Origin: Ariolimax columbianus
Lineage: Eukaryota; Mollusca; Gastropoda; Stylommatophora; Arionidae
DNA: 64,000 nucleotides
Direction: 5' to 3'
Assembly: GCA_036924085.1 (NCBI GenBank)
Contig: JAVGWX010000005.1
Coordinates: forward strand, 96,090,730-96,154,729
A model generated the notes under the pieces. The model saw only the letters and a program-made list of their open reading frames with translations. It ran no database searches and was not told the origin of the DNA. Each line of letters starts with the position of its first letter. The stretch's first letter is position 1. A program made the position numbers and the translations under genes. This document shows positions 42,511 to 53,109 of the stretch, piece by piece.

Positions 42511-42514
42511 GTCC

Positions 42515-42790
42515 CCTTAAGAATGTTTGCCTCAACAGCGGCTAACAGCCTGTTCTTTTAGATATTCAACTTAAGAATGTTTGTCTGAACAGCGGCTAAC
42601 AGCCTGCCCTTTTAGATATTCAACTTAAGAATGTTTGTCCGAACAGCCGTTAACAGCATGTCCTTTTAGATATTCAACTTAAGAATGTTTGTCCGAACAG
42701 CCGTTAACAGCCTGTTCTTTTAGATATTAAACTTAAGAATGTTTGTCTGAACAGCTGCTAACAGTCTGCCCTTTTATATTTTCAACTCCC
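42515..42790. repeat. 54-bp minisatellite, 5 copies
   Basis: The unit is built from AACTTAAGAATGTTTGTCTG, AACAGCGGCTAACAGCCTGT and TCTTTTAGATATTC. Copies 3 and 4 share CCGTTAAC against GGCTAAC in the others. Confidence 0.92.
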
Positions 42791-43385
42791 AAGGATTCTT
42801 TTACGTGCACAGCGGAAACACGGGTTTCTCGAGGTTATCGTCCGTCTGCAACATGACTAGTCCCCTATCACACTTTCCTAGGGACCAGAGTTTACTTGAA
42901 ACATGCCGGATTAGAATACTCATCGTTTCACCCTTTTAATTATCGAGAGGCGACATTTTTTGTTGTTGTTTACTTTAAGTGCCTCATTAGTTTCTACTGG
43001 CGGGGGTGCACCTATTCCACCCCAGACCGTAGTCAATTGGGCGATATTAAGACCCATAAACCAGTGCATGGATGCGTGTGTGTATCTGTATATGTACCTA
43101 ACCTATTGTTTCAGTGATGCAAACGTGTTTCATGTCATTTGATGACCCTCTCGTTGTTCCTCGTAGTTAGGTGGTTTCAATATTCCTTTTTCTTCTTTTC
43201 CTTGGTGTACCCTGTCCGGCTCAAGGGTTAAATATGCACACTTTTGAATTCATGGGACAATTGTTTGGGAATGACTATATTTATTTTAGATACAGCACTC
43301 TTTTACCTCTTTTTTCCAACCCCTGCAATAGATGTATTTATAGCAATTAGTTTGACATGATCACGTGAGAGTTGCGCCTAGTGTC
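42791..43385. other. No confident feature
   Basis: Short frames only. CCCAAGGATTCTTTTACGTG at about 42,787 loosely resembles 14,660-14,680 and may mark a very old dispersed repeat. Confidence 0.3.
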
Positions 43386-43389
43386 AGGG

Positions 43390-43540
43390 TTATGTGTAAC
43401 ATTTTGACCGAGACCCAACCTCACGTCCACCCAGTGGTCCTGGAATCAGACTATGTTACAACAGATGGGGATTGACATCGTTATCTCCAAAGTGATGACT
43501 TTACTGAGAAGCCTCGCATTTCAGTAAGGCATAGAGGGAT
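43390..43540 (-). pseudogene. Exon-like segment 4, most degraded copy
   Basis: On the minus strand ITMSIPICCNIV, stop, FQDHWVDVRLGLGQNVTHNP parallels the MSIPYIV and GLG.Y region of the segments at 21.9, 31.7 and 36.2 kb. DNA similarity to the 36.2-kb copy is visible around GTCTCGGTCAAAATG. It carries a stop. The assignment is tentative. Confidence 0.3.
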
Positions 43541-44028
43541 CAGTTACACATTCTTCGGTACAAGGGGAGCCATTATAACATGTCACTTAAAAACATTGTC
43601 AAAACAAAAGTTAGAGGCAAGTTCTATAAAAAAAAGGAACACATCCATAACAAAGAAGATCAGTGGATCAAAAGAAGAATTTTAAAATCCTTCGGCAGCG
43701 GTAAAGTTCAAGGTCGACAGAAGCACATAATACTAAGAAGGAAGGTCTGAAATGGCTCAACAAGATGATTGACATGCTTACAGGACATATGGTTTCTGTA
43801 GTAGATATTGCCAATGTCATAATTTTTTATAAGTGATAAAGATCTGCTCACACGTTTATTGCCAAGACGATATTGAGGATCAGATAAAATAACTCATTCA
43901 CTAACAATATATCATATCATTGTATTTTATCATCCAAAAACAAATTTGGGGAGAAGAAACTTTATTCCGTAGTCCGAAACTGGAACAAGCGAAAAGATAT
44001 TTATTGTCTCCACAGCGACTGTGATCAT
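43541..44028. other. AT-rich spacer
   Basis: Nothing is recognised. A G-rich run (44,029-44,065) follows. Confidence 0.35.
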
Positions 44029-44084
44029 GGGTGGGGGGGGGGGGGGGGTGGGGGGTGGGGGGGGTGTAAATTCTTTTTATGACG

Positions 44085-45055
44085 ATGCTCAGTACCGCGA
44101 GTGTCCCCCACATGTGTTGATCACAGCTTGACATATACACATCATGGATCGAATGCAGCTCTTGAGTAAATCCTGTGAAATGTTCTGCCACTCCAGCAGG
44201 ACTTCTTGACAAAGTCGTTGCTAAGTTCACATTTCAGCTCGTCCGAGACATTCTCAACTGGTGACAGGTCAGAGGAAATGGCTGGTCAGGGCAAGATTTC
44301 AATATGTCTGGCTTGGAGTTCATCTTGTACGATTCTCCCAACGTGAGGACGGGCATAGTTCTGCTGAAGTACAATGTCTGGTGCATGGTTCAACATGGTT
44401 GCTCACGATCTTTTCACGGTATCGCAAGCCAGTAACAGCGTCGTCTAAGAAAACTAGGTTTATCTGATGATTGTTGCAGGTGTCTACCCAGATCATAATC
44501 CCTCCACGACCACAACGAGCGCGTGCTAGGTTGCAGTTGTGGGCTCAGCGCTCTCCATGTCGTCGATACACTCTCTGACGACCATCGGCTCTTGAAAGGT
44601 TGATCTTGTACTCGTCAGTAGACAGTACTCTGTCCCACGGAGCGTTTCCAAAGCGCAGATGTTTTCTGGCTCAAGCTAGTCTTGCGGCATGATGCGGTGG
44701 CTACACAGTTGAACAAATTGCAGAGGCCTTGCTCGCACAAACGGTTCCTGACAGAAGCTGAACTTATTTTTTTTCCATCTGGGGATGATGCCAGCAGTGA
44801 CAGTTGCTGGCTGAAATCTGTTTCGCAGATATGCGAAAGTGATGTAACGGTCCTGCCGCCTGGTCGTTAATCAAGGACGTCCCCTACATGGCAAGTTTTA
44901 AACAGTTCCAGTCGTCTGGTAGCTATATAACCACAGCCTAAAAATCTGTCTTGGCACATCAAATTGTCTTGCTGTTGCAGACACAAACATTTCTCTTTCT
45001 AACGTACCAACAGCTCATAATCACAAATTTAGCGCCGTGCGTGGCATCCTTCCAG
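44085..45055 (-). mobile_element. Tc1/mariner-family transposase relic (Tc1-like)
   Basis: On the minus strand the order is a helix-turn-helix region (RMPRT, ATARQFDVPRQIFRLW, TGTV then LPCRGRP and LTTRRQDRYI, about 45,045-44,830), then the catalytic part: WDRVLSTDEYKINLSRADGR and QRVYRRHGER (about 44,645-44,570), ARCGRGGIMIW (second Asp region), a frameshifted stretch with QNYARPHVGRIVQDEL (about 44,370-44,330) and a C terminus ending CGHSRY plus stop near 44,088. It spans most of a Tc1-type transposase of about 340 residues. Multiple frameshifts and stops make it dead. I could not locate the terminal inverted repeats. Confidence 0.88.
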
Positions 45056-45365
45056 TAGTTAGCTTCTGAACAAAATTAATGGCAAAATAATACAGATCGC
45101 TAGTGAGCACTTCTCATGTCAATTTTTGTGATCGAATTGTAAGAAACTGTCCAGATAGTTATTTATTTCATGAAATCAGATTCTGAAGGTCACTGAAGGG
45201 TAATTTTATACTCTGCACTAAGATAATTATATGGCTTCCAGTAACAGCCAAGAATGCATCGGTGTGAAATTACATGACAACTTTCAAACATAAACACAAA
45301 TACAAAAACTGGTAAGTTACTTTTTTCCTTTGAGTAATTTTATACATTAATTACAAATTATGTTA

Positions 45366-45445
45366 ATGGCCATGTGGCTGAATGGTTTGTATACCGGCCT
45401 GCTGATCCGTGGAAAACTGGTTCAAGCCCACCGTAAAACTTACAC
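45366..45445 (+). mobile_element. tRNA-like SINE head
   Basis: GGCCATGTGGCTGAATGG (A-box-like) and AACTGGTTCAAGCCCA (good B box), about 45 bases apart, form a tRNA-like unit. It directly precedes a LINE 3' fragment. A decayed tRNA gene is possible, but the stems do not pair cleanly. Confidence 0.5.
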
Positions 45446-45504
45446 ATTGGGCTGGTCATAAGTCTCCATTCTGAACAAGAACGGAGAGCTTACATTGGTC
45501 ACAG

Positions 45505-45853
45505 TGTTTATTTTTTGTCAATATATCCACAACCTGATCGAAGTCTCATTTTTCAGCTCCGAACAGGACATATGCGATCCAATAGCCACTTAAACCGCAT
45601 CAGTCCACAGTACCTGTCCCTGTGCAGGCATTGCTCTCATTCTGATGAGACTGTTCGACATTTACTCAATGAATGCAAGGCGTTTGCGGGCATGAGGAAA
45701 AGATTTTTACAAGCACTGCCGACAATTGCCAACTCACTGTACGGAGCAGTGAAACAACTAAAGTAGACTTGTATCTATATTAGAATGGCATTGGGCTTTC
45801 AAGAACAGACTTGCTGAACAGCTATGTGATAACAACAACAACAACAACATCCA
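45505..45853 (+). mobile_element. LINE 3' end: cysteine-rich C terminus and (CAA)n tail
   Basis: The frame 45,515-45,766 reads LIFQLRTGHMRSNSHLNRIS, then YLSLCRHCSHSDETVRHLLN followed by ECKAF, the classic zinc-knuckle C terminus of many LINE polyproteins (RTGH..L...L..I.....C..C....ET..H.L..C). After a stop the similarity continues as EWHWAFKNRLAEQLCDN, then a (CAA/AAC)n tail at about 45,830-45,850. The RT domain itself is missing, so it is strongly 5'-truncated. Confidence 0.83.
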
Positions 45854-45934
45854 CTACCTGAAGTGACACACTTCTGACATCTTTGTGTGACCTTGAAAAG
45901 ACCTTGTGAATAGAAAAGCCTATTTAAAAAAAAT

Positions 45935-46147
45935 AAATTGGTTTCCTCATGCCAGTTTGACTTCTTCATTAATGTCAAAACGATTTTCTTTGGCTGTTTT
46001 TCTAAGATTTGGGAAAAACGTCAAGTCTGATGGAGCCAGATCCTGAGAATATTGTGAGTGTGGAAGAATTTGAATATTGAAATCTGTAATGGTTGCTGCG
46101 TAAGACAACCTTTGCGAGAGGGCGCATTGCCTTGAATCAACGGCAGA
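45935..46147 (-). mobile_element. mariner-like transposase C-terminal relic
   Basis: The minus strand gives QGNAPSRK (from the usual QDNAPSH, the second Asp region) and, in a neighbouring frame, DFNIQILPHSQYSQDLAPSD, LTFFPNLRKTAKENRFDINE and EVKLA. These match the HPPYSPDLAPSD and FP.LK..L...RF...EEV stretches of mariner transposases. It is short and frameshifted. It is unrelated to the Tc1-like copy at 44.1-45.05 kb. Confidence 0.82.
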
Positions 46148-46170
46148 TTTTTAGTGCGTGTAAGCCTCTT

Positions 46171-46284
46171 TTTTCTGGTCACTGACTTTCAGAGTTTAGT
46201 GAGAAGATCTGTATCGTAGTGTTCAATAATCGTTTTATTTTCTGGGCACTGACTTTCATAGTTTAGTTAGGAGATCTGTATAGT
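46171..46284. repeat. Imperfect tandem duplication of about 65 bp
   Basis: TTTTCTGGTCACTGACTTTC at 46,171 recurs as TTTTCTGGGCACTGACTTTC at about 46,236, each followed by AGTTTAGT and GATCTGTATxGT. Confidence 0.75.
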
Positions 46285-46289
46285 CTCTC

Positions 46290-47705
46290 TTTCGCCTTCT
46301 ATCACCCTGGGGTGCATAGGCCATCAACCAATCCTCACAAAGCAGCTCTGTCCTGTAGAATCTTTTCCACTTCCTTCCAGCTTTTTTCTGTTTTCTTTAC
46401 TTCCTCCTCCAGACCTCGTCTCTATGTATTCCTTGGTCTACCTATGCCTCTCCGTCTTTGAGGCTTCCATGACAGGGATTGTCTGGTGACAGTGGGGCTT
46501 TCTTAATGTATGACCCATCCATATCCACTTTTTTCTTAAGATTTCCTGTCCCATTTTACCTTGTCCCGTTTTCTTCCACAGTCTGTCGTTTGTAACTTTG
46601 TCCAACCATTTTATACCAAGAATCTTTCTCAGGCATTTGTTGACAAAACCCTGCAGTCTCCTGTCATTGCTTTTGGTCATTCTACAGATTTCTGCTCCAT
46701 ACAGCAGGACTGGCTTCAAATTTGAATTGAAAATCCTTATTTTTGTCTTCCTGCTTATTTCCCTGGAGTTCCATATGGATTTCAACATTCCGAATGAAGC
46801 TCTTGCTTTTTGTATCCTTGTTTTTATATCCTCGCCTGTCTCTCCTTCCTTGTTGATGATAATTCTTAGGTATCTTAATACCTCTACCTCTTCCAGTGGC
46901 GTTCTCTTAGTCTGATTGGTTCTGTGTTTGCTTTATTGACCCACATTTTTTGGTCTTTTGCTCATGGATCTTTAAACTGACCTGTTAAGAGGTATTATCT
47001 AATCTAGTTTCCTTTGCATTTGGCTTTGGCTGTGAGATAGAAGAGCTATATCATCCTCAAAATCTAGATCCTCCAGCTGTTTATTCATGGTCTACTGGAT
47101 TCCATTTCTTTCATTTGTTGTTACTTTCATTATCCAGTCCACTGCCAGGATGAGCAGGAAAGGGGACAGCAAACAACCCTGTCGTACCCCTGATTTAATT
47201 TTAAACGGCTCTATGAGTTGTCCTTCGTGTTAACTCTGCATTGCATACTTTCATACGTCTGTCTAATTATGTTTGTGAGCTTTTGGGGAATTCCATAGCG
47301 CCTCAGTAGTTTCCAGAGTATATGAAATTCCAAACTGTCGAAAGCCTTTTCATAATCAACGAAATTGATGTACAAATTCCTCAATTATCCGCAATGTGGT
47401 TATCTGGCCAATGCATGATCTATTCTGTCTGATGCCTGCCTGCTCATCTCTTATCTTGTTATCCATTGCCTTTTTCAACCTTTCTAGTATTACTCTATTT
47501 AACACCTTTCCCGGGACTGATAATAACATTATTCCTCTATGGTATTTGCATTCCTGTAAATCTCCCTTCTTAGGCAATTTCACCAGGCAGCCCTCTCTCC
47601 AATCTTTTGGTAAGCTTTCTTGCTCCCAGATGGCGCCTATCAAGTTGTGGAACATGTTAGCAGTTGTTACAACATCTACTTTTGTGACTTTCGGATATGT
47701 ATAGT
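46290..47705 (-). mobile_element. LINE reverse transcriptase relic, 5'-truncated
   Basis: From right to left on the minus strand: ANMFHNLIGAIWEQESLPKDW, LVKLPKKGDLQECKYHRGIM and DEQAGIRQNRSCIGQIT (47,655-47,356), then NFVDYEKAFDS (motif A), a degraded stretch, KSGVRQGCLLSPFLLILAVD (motif B, about 47,200-47,140), LDFEDDIALLSHSQ (motif C, Ala changed to Glu, about 47,075-47,030), then RKTKIRIFNSNLKPVLLYGA and FVNKCLRKILGIKW (46,788-46,438) and the C-terminal GLVDGLCTPG. All RT motifs are present, split among frames. No endonuclease is seen. Confidence 0.9.
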
Positions 47706-48937
47706 ACTGTCCAATAATCTTTTTTTTCTACGAGGAAGGTAATCTTTCAATCGCTAACCTGTGGTGTCATAACAAACGGACATCGTTACAAGTTCTCGGT
47801 TCAGTAGGCATGTGAGGAGCCAGGAGTTTTACCTTTGCGTTTTGAACAAAATTCTGGATTCGGGATCAAAATATCGAACCTAAAATATTTTCTGACACGA
47901 TTTTGTACCAATTGTCGACAACCATGCATTCTCATTTGCTTCTGTTTACGTGTCAGCAGCTGCGGAACCCACAGGACACACATTTTTCTCGTGTTCAGTT
48001 TGTAGTGCAAAATAATACTAAATGTTGTTTTATTAAGTTTTATTGCATTTTCTGCTCCGCAGATTCTGATTAATGATATTTAACACCTTTGCTTCATATC
48101 TATCGTTGCTTGCACTCTGACATATCTTCGCAGATAATTGAGCGACCACACTTAAAATGTCTACATCAGTGTTTTATCTACTTATATGAATTGCACACAT
48201 CACGAAGCACTGGTTCTATATCCTTGGGTAATTTATGTAGGTATTTGTTCCTTGTAAGATCAATAATTAATTACAAGTCTGGCCTTTGACATCCATGTGA
48301 CCCCGTGCACCAAAGCACGAACACTTGTAGCAGAAGGCACAAAGTTCACAGAGCCAGTGCAAATATTAGCAACTACGAAAGTGCTCAGTTGCAACTTTCT
48401 ACTGTTGTTCCTTGGTTGCCAAGGTAAAGACTAGCTGCTTGTGTGCATGACTTCTATGGATGGTCATGTTTGTATCCACTGTTTTTGGTTATGGTGGTGC
48501 TCAAGGTCATGAACGAGTTGACCTCCGCGTTTTCAAGACATCCATAGTGAAAACTTTTGATATGGTTATCGATGGCATTCTAAGGTCTATGAATTCCTGT
48601 CTCTGGGAGAGGTTACCAGTGCTATCGATGAACAGTTGTTTCTGTTGTTGTTTGAAGCTACTCGTTTTGAGTTCATTTAGATTGTTGTGTTGTTTTGCAG
48701 TGAGATTTACTGTGTGTCTTCTGTAAATCCAGATGAATACTTTAGAAAATGTACATTGGTCCTCATGACTGGAGTCCATCCGATGCTCCTCTGTAAGCAC
48801 AGTGCTAATTCCATCCTTGTTGGCTAGGCTGCTGTAACACAACCTGTTTCCATGAGCTCGACTTGGCCAAGCGATGGGGGTCTTCGTCAATATGTTTCAT
48901 ATTGATCCTTGTGTTGCTCGTCGTTCCCATTGATGAA
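47706..48937. other. No confident feature
   Basis: Short frames on both strands have no recognised motifs. The minus frame 48,890-48,507 is 127 residues but featureless. Confidence 0.3.
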
Positions 48938-49332
48938 CAGCCGATGTGAAGACTGCATACTTGTGTGAATCTGTAGATGTGAAGACTGCATACTTGTGTG
49001 AATCTGTAGATGTGAAGACTGCATACTTGTGTGAATTTATAGATGTGAAGACTGTATACCTGTGTGAATCTGTTGATGTGAAGACTGCATACTTGTATGA
49101 ATCTGTAGATGTGAAGACTGCATACTTGTGTGAATCTGTAGATGTGAAGACTGCATACTTGTATGAATCTGTAGATGCGAAGACTGCATACTTGTGTGAA
49201 TCTGTAGATGTGAAGACTGCATATTTGTGTGAATCTGGCGATGTGAAGACTGGATACTTGTGTGAATCTGTCGATGTGAAGACTGAATACGTGTGTGATT
49301 CTGTCGATGTGAAGACTGCATACTTGTATGCA
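48938..49332. repeat. 33-bp minisatellite, about 12 copies
   Basis: The unit is built from GTGAAGACTGCATACTTGTG and TGAATCTGTAGAT. The plus frame reads VKTAYLCESVD repeated. Open frames occur in several frames of both strands because 33 is a multiple of three. Confidence 0.96.
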
Positions 49333-49639
49333 TAGGTTGAGCATAGGTTGAGCATGTCGAGAAAAATGAAACTTTGTAACACACGTGAAGGGCGGACTAT
49401 TGCTCCCAGCTGTACAATATGAAGTCCCTAAGGGATCACAGAGAACGAACCCCAGCAGACCAACAAGAAGAGAAAGATAACTGTAGCATCATGCGTGAAG
49501 AAGCTGAGCTGGCGGTTAGATCTCTTAAAAAGGGTAAAGCACCGGAGGGATAACATACCAGGCGAACTATTACTTCTTGGAGAGACAATGGTGATAGATT
49601 TTGTGACAAAAATCTGTAACATGATTTGGCAGACGGGAG

Positions 49640-51837
49640 AATGGCCCACAAGCTGGACAAAAACATTGATCATTGTGATAGGAGAATGACCCACTAGCTT
49701 GACACAATCATTAATCATAGTGATAGGAGAATGGCCCACAAGCTGGACACAATCATTGATCATAGTGATAGGAGAATGGCCCACAAGCTGGACATAATCA
49801 TTGATCATAGTGATAGGAGAATGACCCACATACAATGATTGATCATAGTGATAGGAGAATGGCCCACAAGCTGGACACAATCATTGATCATAGTGATAGG
49901 AGAATGGCCCACAAGCTGGACATAATCATTGATCATAGTGATAGGAGAATGGCCCACAAGCTGGACATAATCATTGATCATAGTGATAGGAGAATGACCC
50001 ACATACAATGATTGATCATAGTGATAGGAGAATGGCCCACAAGCTGGACACAATCATTGATCATAGTGATAGGAGAATGGCCCACAAGCTGGACATAATC
50101 ATTGATCATAGTGATAGGAGAATGACCCACATACAATGATTGATCATAGTGATAGGAGAATGGCCCACAAGCTGGACACAATCATTGATCATAGTGATAG
50201 GAGAATGGCCCACAAGCTGGACATAATCATTGATCATAGTGATAGGAGAATGACCCACATACAATGATTGATCATAGTGATAGGAGAATGGCCCACAAGC
50301 TGGACACAATCATTGATCATAGTGATAGGAGAATGGCCCACAAGTTGGATAAAGTCATTGATCATAGTGATAGGAGAATGGCCCACAAGCTGGACACAAT
50401 CATTGATCATAGTGATAGGAGAATGGCCCACAAGCTGGACACAATCATTGATCATAGTGATAGGAGAATGGCCCCCATAATCATTGATCATAGTGATAGG
50501 AGAATGGCCCACAAGCTGGACACAATCATAGTGATAGGAGAATGGCCCACAAGCTGGACACAATCATTGATCATAGTGATAGGAGAATGGCCCACAAGCT
50601 GGACACAATCATAGTGATAGGAGAATGGCCCACAAGCTGGACACAATCATTGATCATAGTGATAGGAGAATGGCCCCCATAATCATTGATCATAGTGATA
50701 GGAGAAGGGCCCACAAGCTGGACACAATCATTGATCACAGTGATAGGAGAATGGCCCACAAGCTGGACACAATCATTGATCATAGTGATATGAGAATGGC
50801 CCCCATAATCATTGATCATAGTGATAGGAGAATGGCCCACAAGCTGGACATAATCATTGATCATAGTGATAGGAGAATGACCCACATACAATGATTGATC
50901 ATAGTGATAGGAGAATGGCCCACCCAATCATTGATCAAAGTGATAGGAGAATGGCCCACATAATCATTGATCATAGTGATAGGAGAATGGCCCACAAGCT
51001 GGACACAATCATTGATCATAGTGATAGGAGAATGGCCCACCCAATCATTGATCAAAGTGATAGGAGAATGGCCCACATAATCATTGATCATAGTGATAGG
51101 AGAATGGCCCACAAGCTGGACACAATCATTGATCATAGTGATAGGAGAATGGCCCACCCAATCATTGATCAAAGTGATAGGAGAATGGCCCACATAATCA
51201 TTGATCATAGTGATAGGAGAATGGCCCACAAGCTGGACACAATCATTGATCATAGTGATAGGAGAATGGCCCACCCAATCATTGATCAAAGTGATAGGAG
51301 AATGGCCCACATAATCATTGATCATAGTGATAGGAGAATGACCCACACGCTGGACACAATCATTGAGAATAGTGATAGAAGAATGGCCCACACAAAATCA
51401 TTGATCATAGGGATAGGAGAATGGCCGACCCAATCATTGATCATAGGGATAGGAAAATGGCCCACACACAATCATTGATCATAGGGATAGGAGAATGGCC
51501 CACATACAATCATTGATCATAGAGATTGGAGAATGGCCCACATGCAATCATTGATCATAGTGATAGGAGAATGGCCCACATACAATCATTGATCATAGTG
51601 ATAGGAGAATGGCCCACATGCAATCATTGATCATAGTGATAGGAGAATGGCCCACATACAATCATTGATCATAGTGATAGGAGAATGGCCCACAAGCTGG
51701 ACACAATCATTGATCATAGTGATAGGATAATGGCCCACATACAATCATTGATCATAGTGATAGGAGAATGGCCCACATGCAATCATTGATCATAGTGATA
51801 GGAGAATGGCCCACATACAATCATTGATCATAGTGAT
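49640..51837. repeat. Array of 45-bp units with 128- and 117-bp higher-order periods, inside a LINE RT
   Basis: The basic unit is built from AGTGATAGGAGAATGGCCCA, CAAGCTGGACACAATCATTG and ATCAT. Shorter units lacking CAAGCTGGAC are mixed in. From about 49,805 to 50,260 the order repeats every 128 bases (45+45+38), and from about 50,890 to 51,330 every 117 bases. On the plus strand the 45-bp unit encodes GEWPTSWTQSLIIVI, exactly the RT peptide that spans the array's two edges. All frames within it are repeat translations. Confidence 0.96.
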
Positions 51838-51967
51838 ACCAAAGAAGGGTAACCTCGAACAGAGTCAGTTCTACAGAACCATCAGTCTGATTAGCCACAC
51901 CAGTAACGTCATGCTCAAGATTATCCTTAACAGACTGAAGCTACTAGCAGATGACATTGAAAGAACA

Positions 51968-52012
51968 AGATGGTCTCAGAGCTGGTCTCAGAGCTGGTCT
52001 CAGAGCTGGTCG
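51968..52012 (+). repeat. 12-bp tandem repeat in the RT AGFR motif, about 4 copies
   Basis: GCTGGTCTCAGA repeats in tandem and encodes AGLR repeatedly just before AGRSSIEHIFNLR. In relatives a single AGFRAGRS occurs here. It lies in the same LINE as the 2.2-kb array. Confidence 0.85.
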
Positions 52013-53109
52013 AAGCTCAATAGAACACATTTTTAACCTGCGCTTGATTAGTGAAAATACATTCAGCACAAACAGAAATTGTACCAGGTCTTCATTGACT
52101 TTAAAAAGGCTTTTGATATAGTGGGACATGAGGTCCTATGGGAAAATCTGCGCAAGTACAAGATATGATGGCGGCTCACCCATCTAATTGAGAAACTATA
52201 CTTCGATGCCAGCAGTGCAGTTTTCCTCAACGGGACCACAGGTGAGTGGTTCCGAACGACAGTCGGCGTACGTCAGGGGTGTCTCCTCTTTCCGACACTT
52301 TTCAATGTTTTTCTAGAACGCATTATGTCTGAATCATTGCATGGACAGGTAGGGACGGTCAATATATGTGGACGCATACTCACCAACCTCTGGTTTGCCG
52401 ACGACATTACCGGTCTGGCTGGAACAGAACCTGACAAGAAAACCTGAATACTGCTGCCCAGAAATTTGGGATAGAAAGTGCAGAGAAGAGTAACATTATG
52501 GTCAACGTTCCAGAGGGTATTTTAAGCCCGATTGTAGTCAAAAGTGAACTTCAGGAAAGTGTTACGTGGATCAAATATCTGGGAGTAGAAAAGAATGCGT
52601 AGGGGTCTAGAGCGTAGATCCACTCAAGAACAGCGATGGACATGGTCGCCCTGATCAGACTGCGAATAATCTGGAAAGACAAATAACAGTGGCTTTAAAT
52701 TGAAGCTGACTGTAATGTATACAATTGTCATCTCGGTATACCTCTGCGTGTGCGAGACTTGGTCACTGACGGCTGCACTACGTTTTCAGAACGGCAGCAG
52801 AACGTAAAATTTGCGCAATGGAAATGAGATGCTTGTGAAGAATTCTTGGCATTTAATACCCAGATCGCGTTACAAACGAGAGTGTTCTTGAACTTGTTAA
52901 GAAGGAGTTAGGGTAGTAAAAAAACCTACTGACTATAGTAAAATCACGAAAATTGACATGGTATGGACATATATCACGATCGGTAAGGCTGACCAAGTCC
53001 GTTCTGCAAGGCACTGTGCCTGGAAAGCGTAAGAGAGGGAGACCAAAAAAGAGATTGGAGGACAATTTAAAAGAGTGGACAGGAAGGTCTATAGCTGAAA
53101 CTAATACCT

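Noticed and set aside
43800..45360. Terminal inverted repeats for the Tc1-like relic
   Set aside because: I looked on both sides of the transposase remnant and could not find a convincing inverted pair or TA-flanked ends; the ends seem lost.
45366..45445. Functional tRNA gene
   Set aside because: A and B boxes are present, but acceptor and other stems do not pair convincingly, and the unit is embedded among transposon relics; SINE head is more likely.
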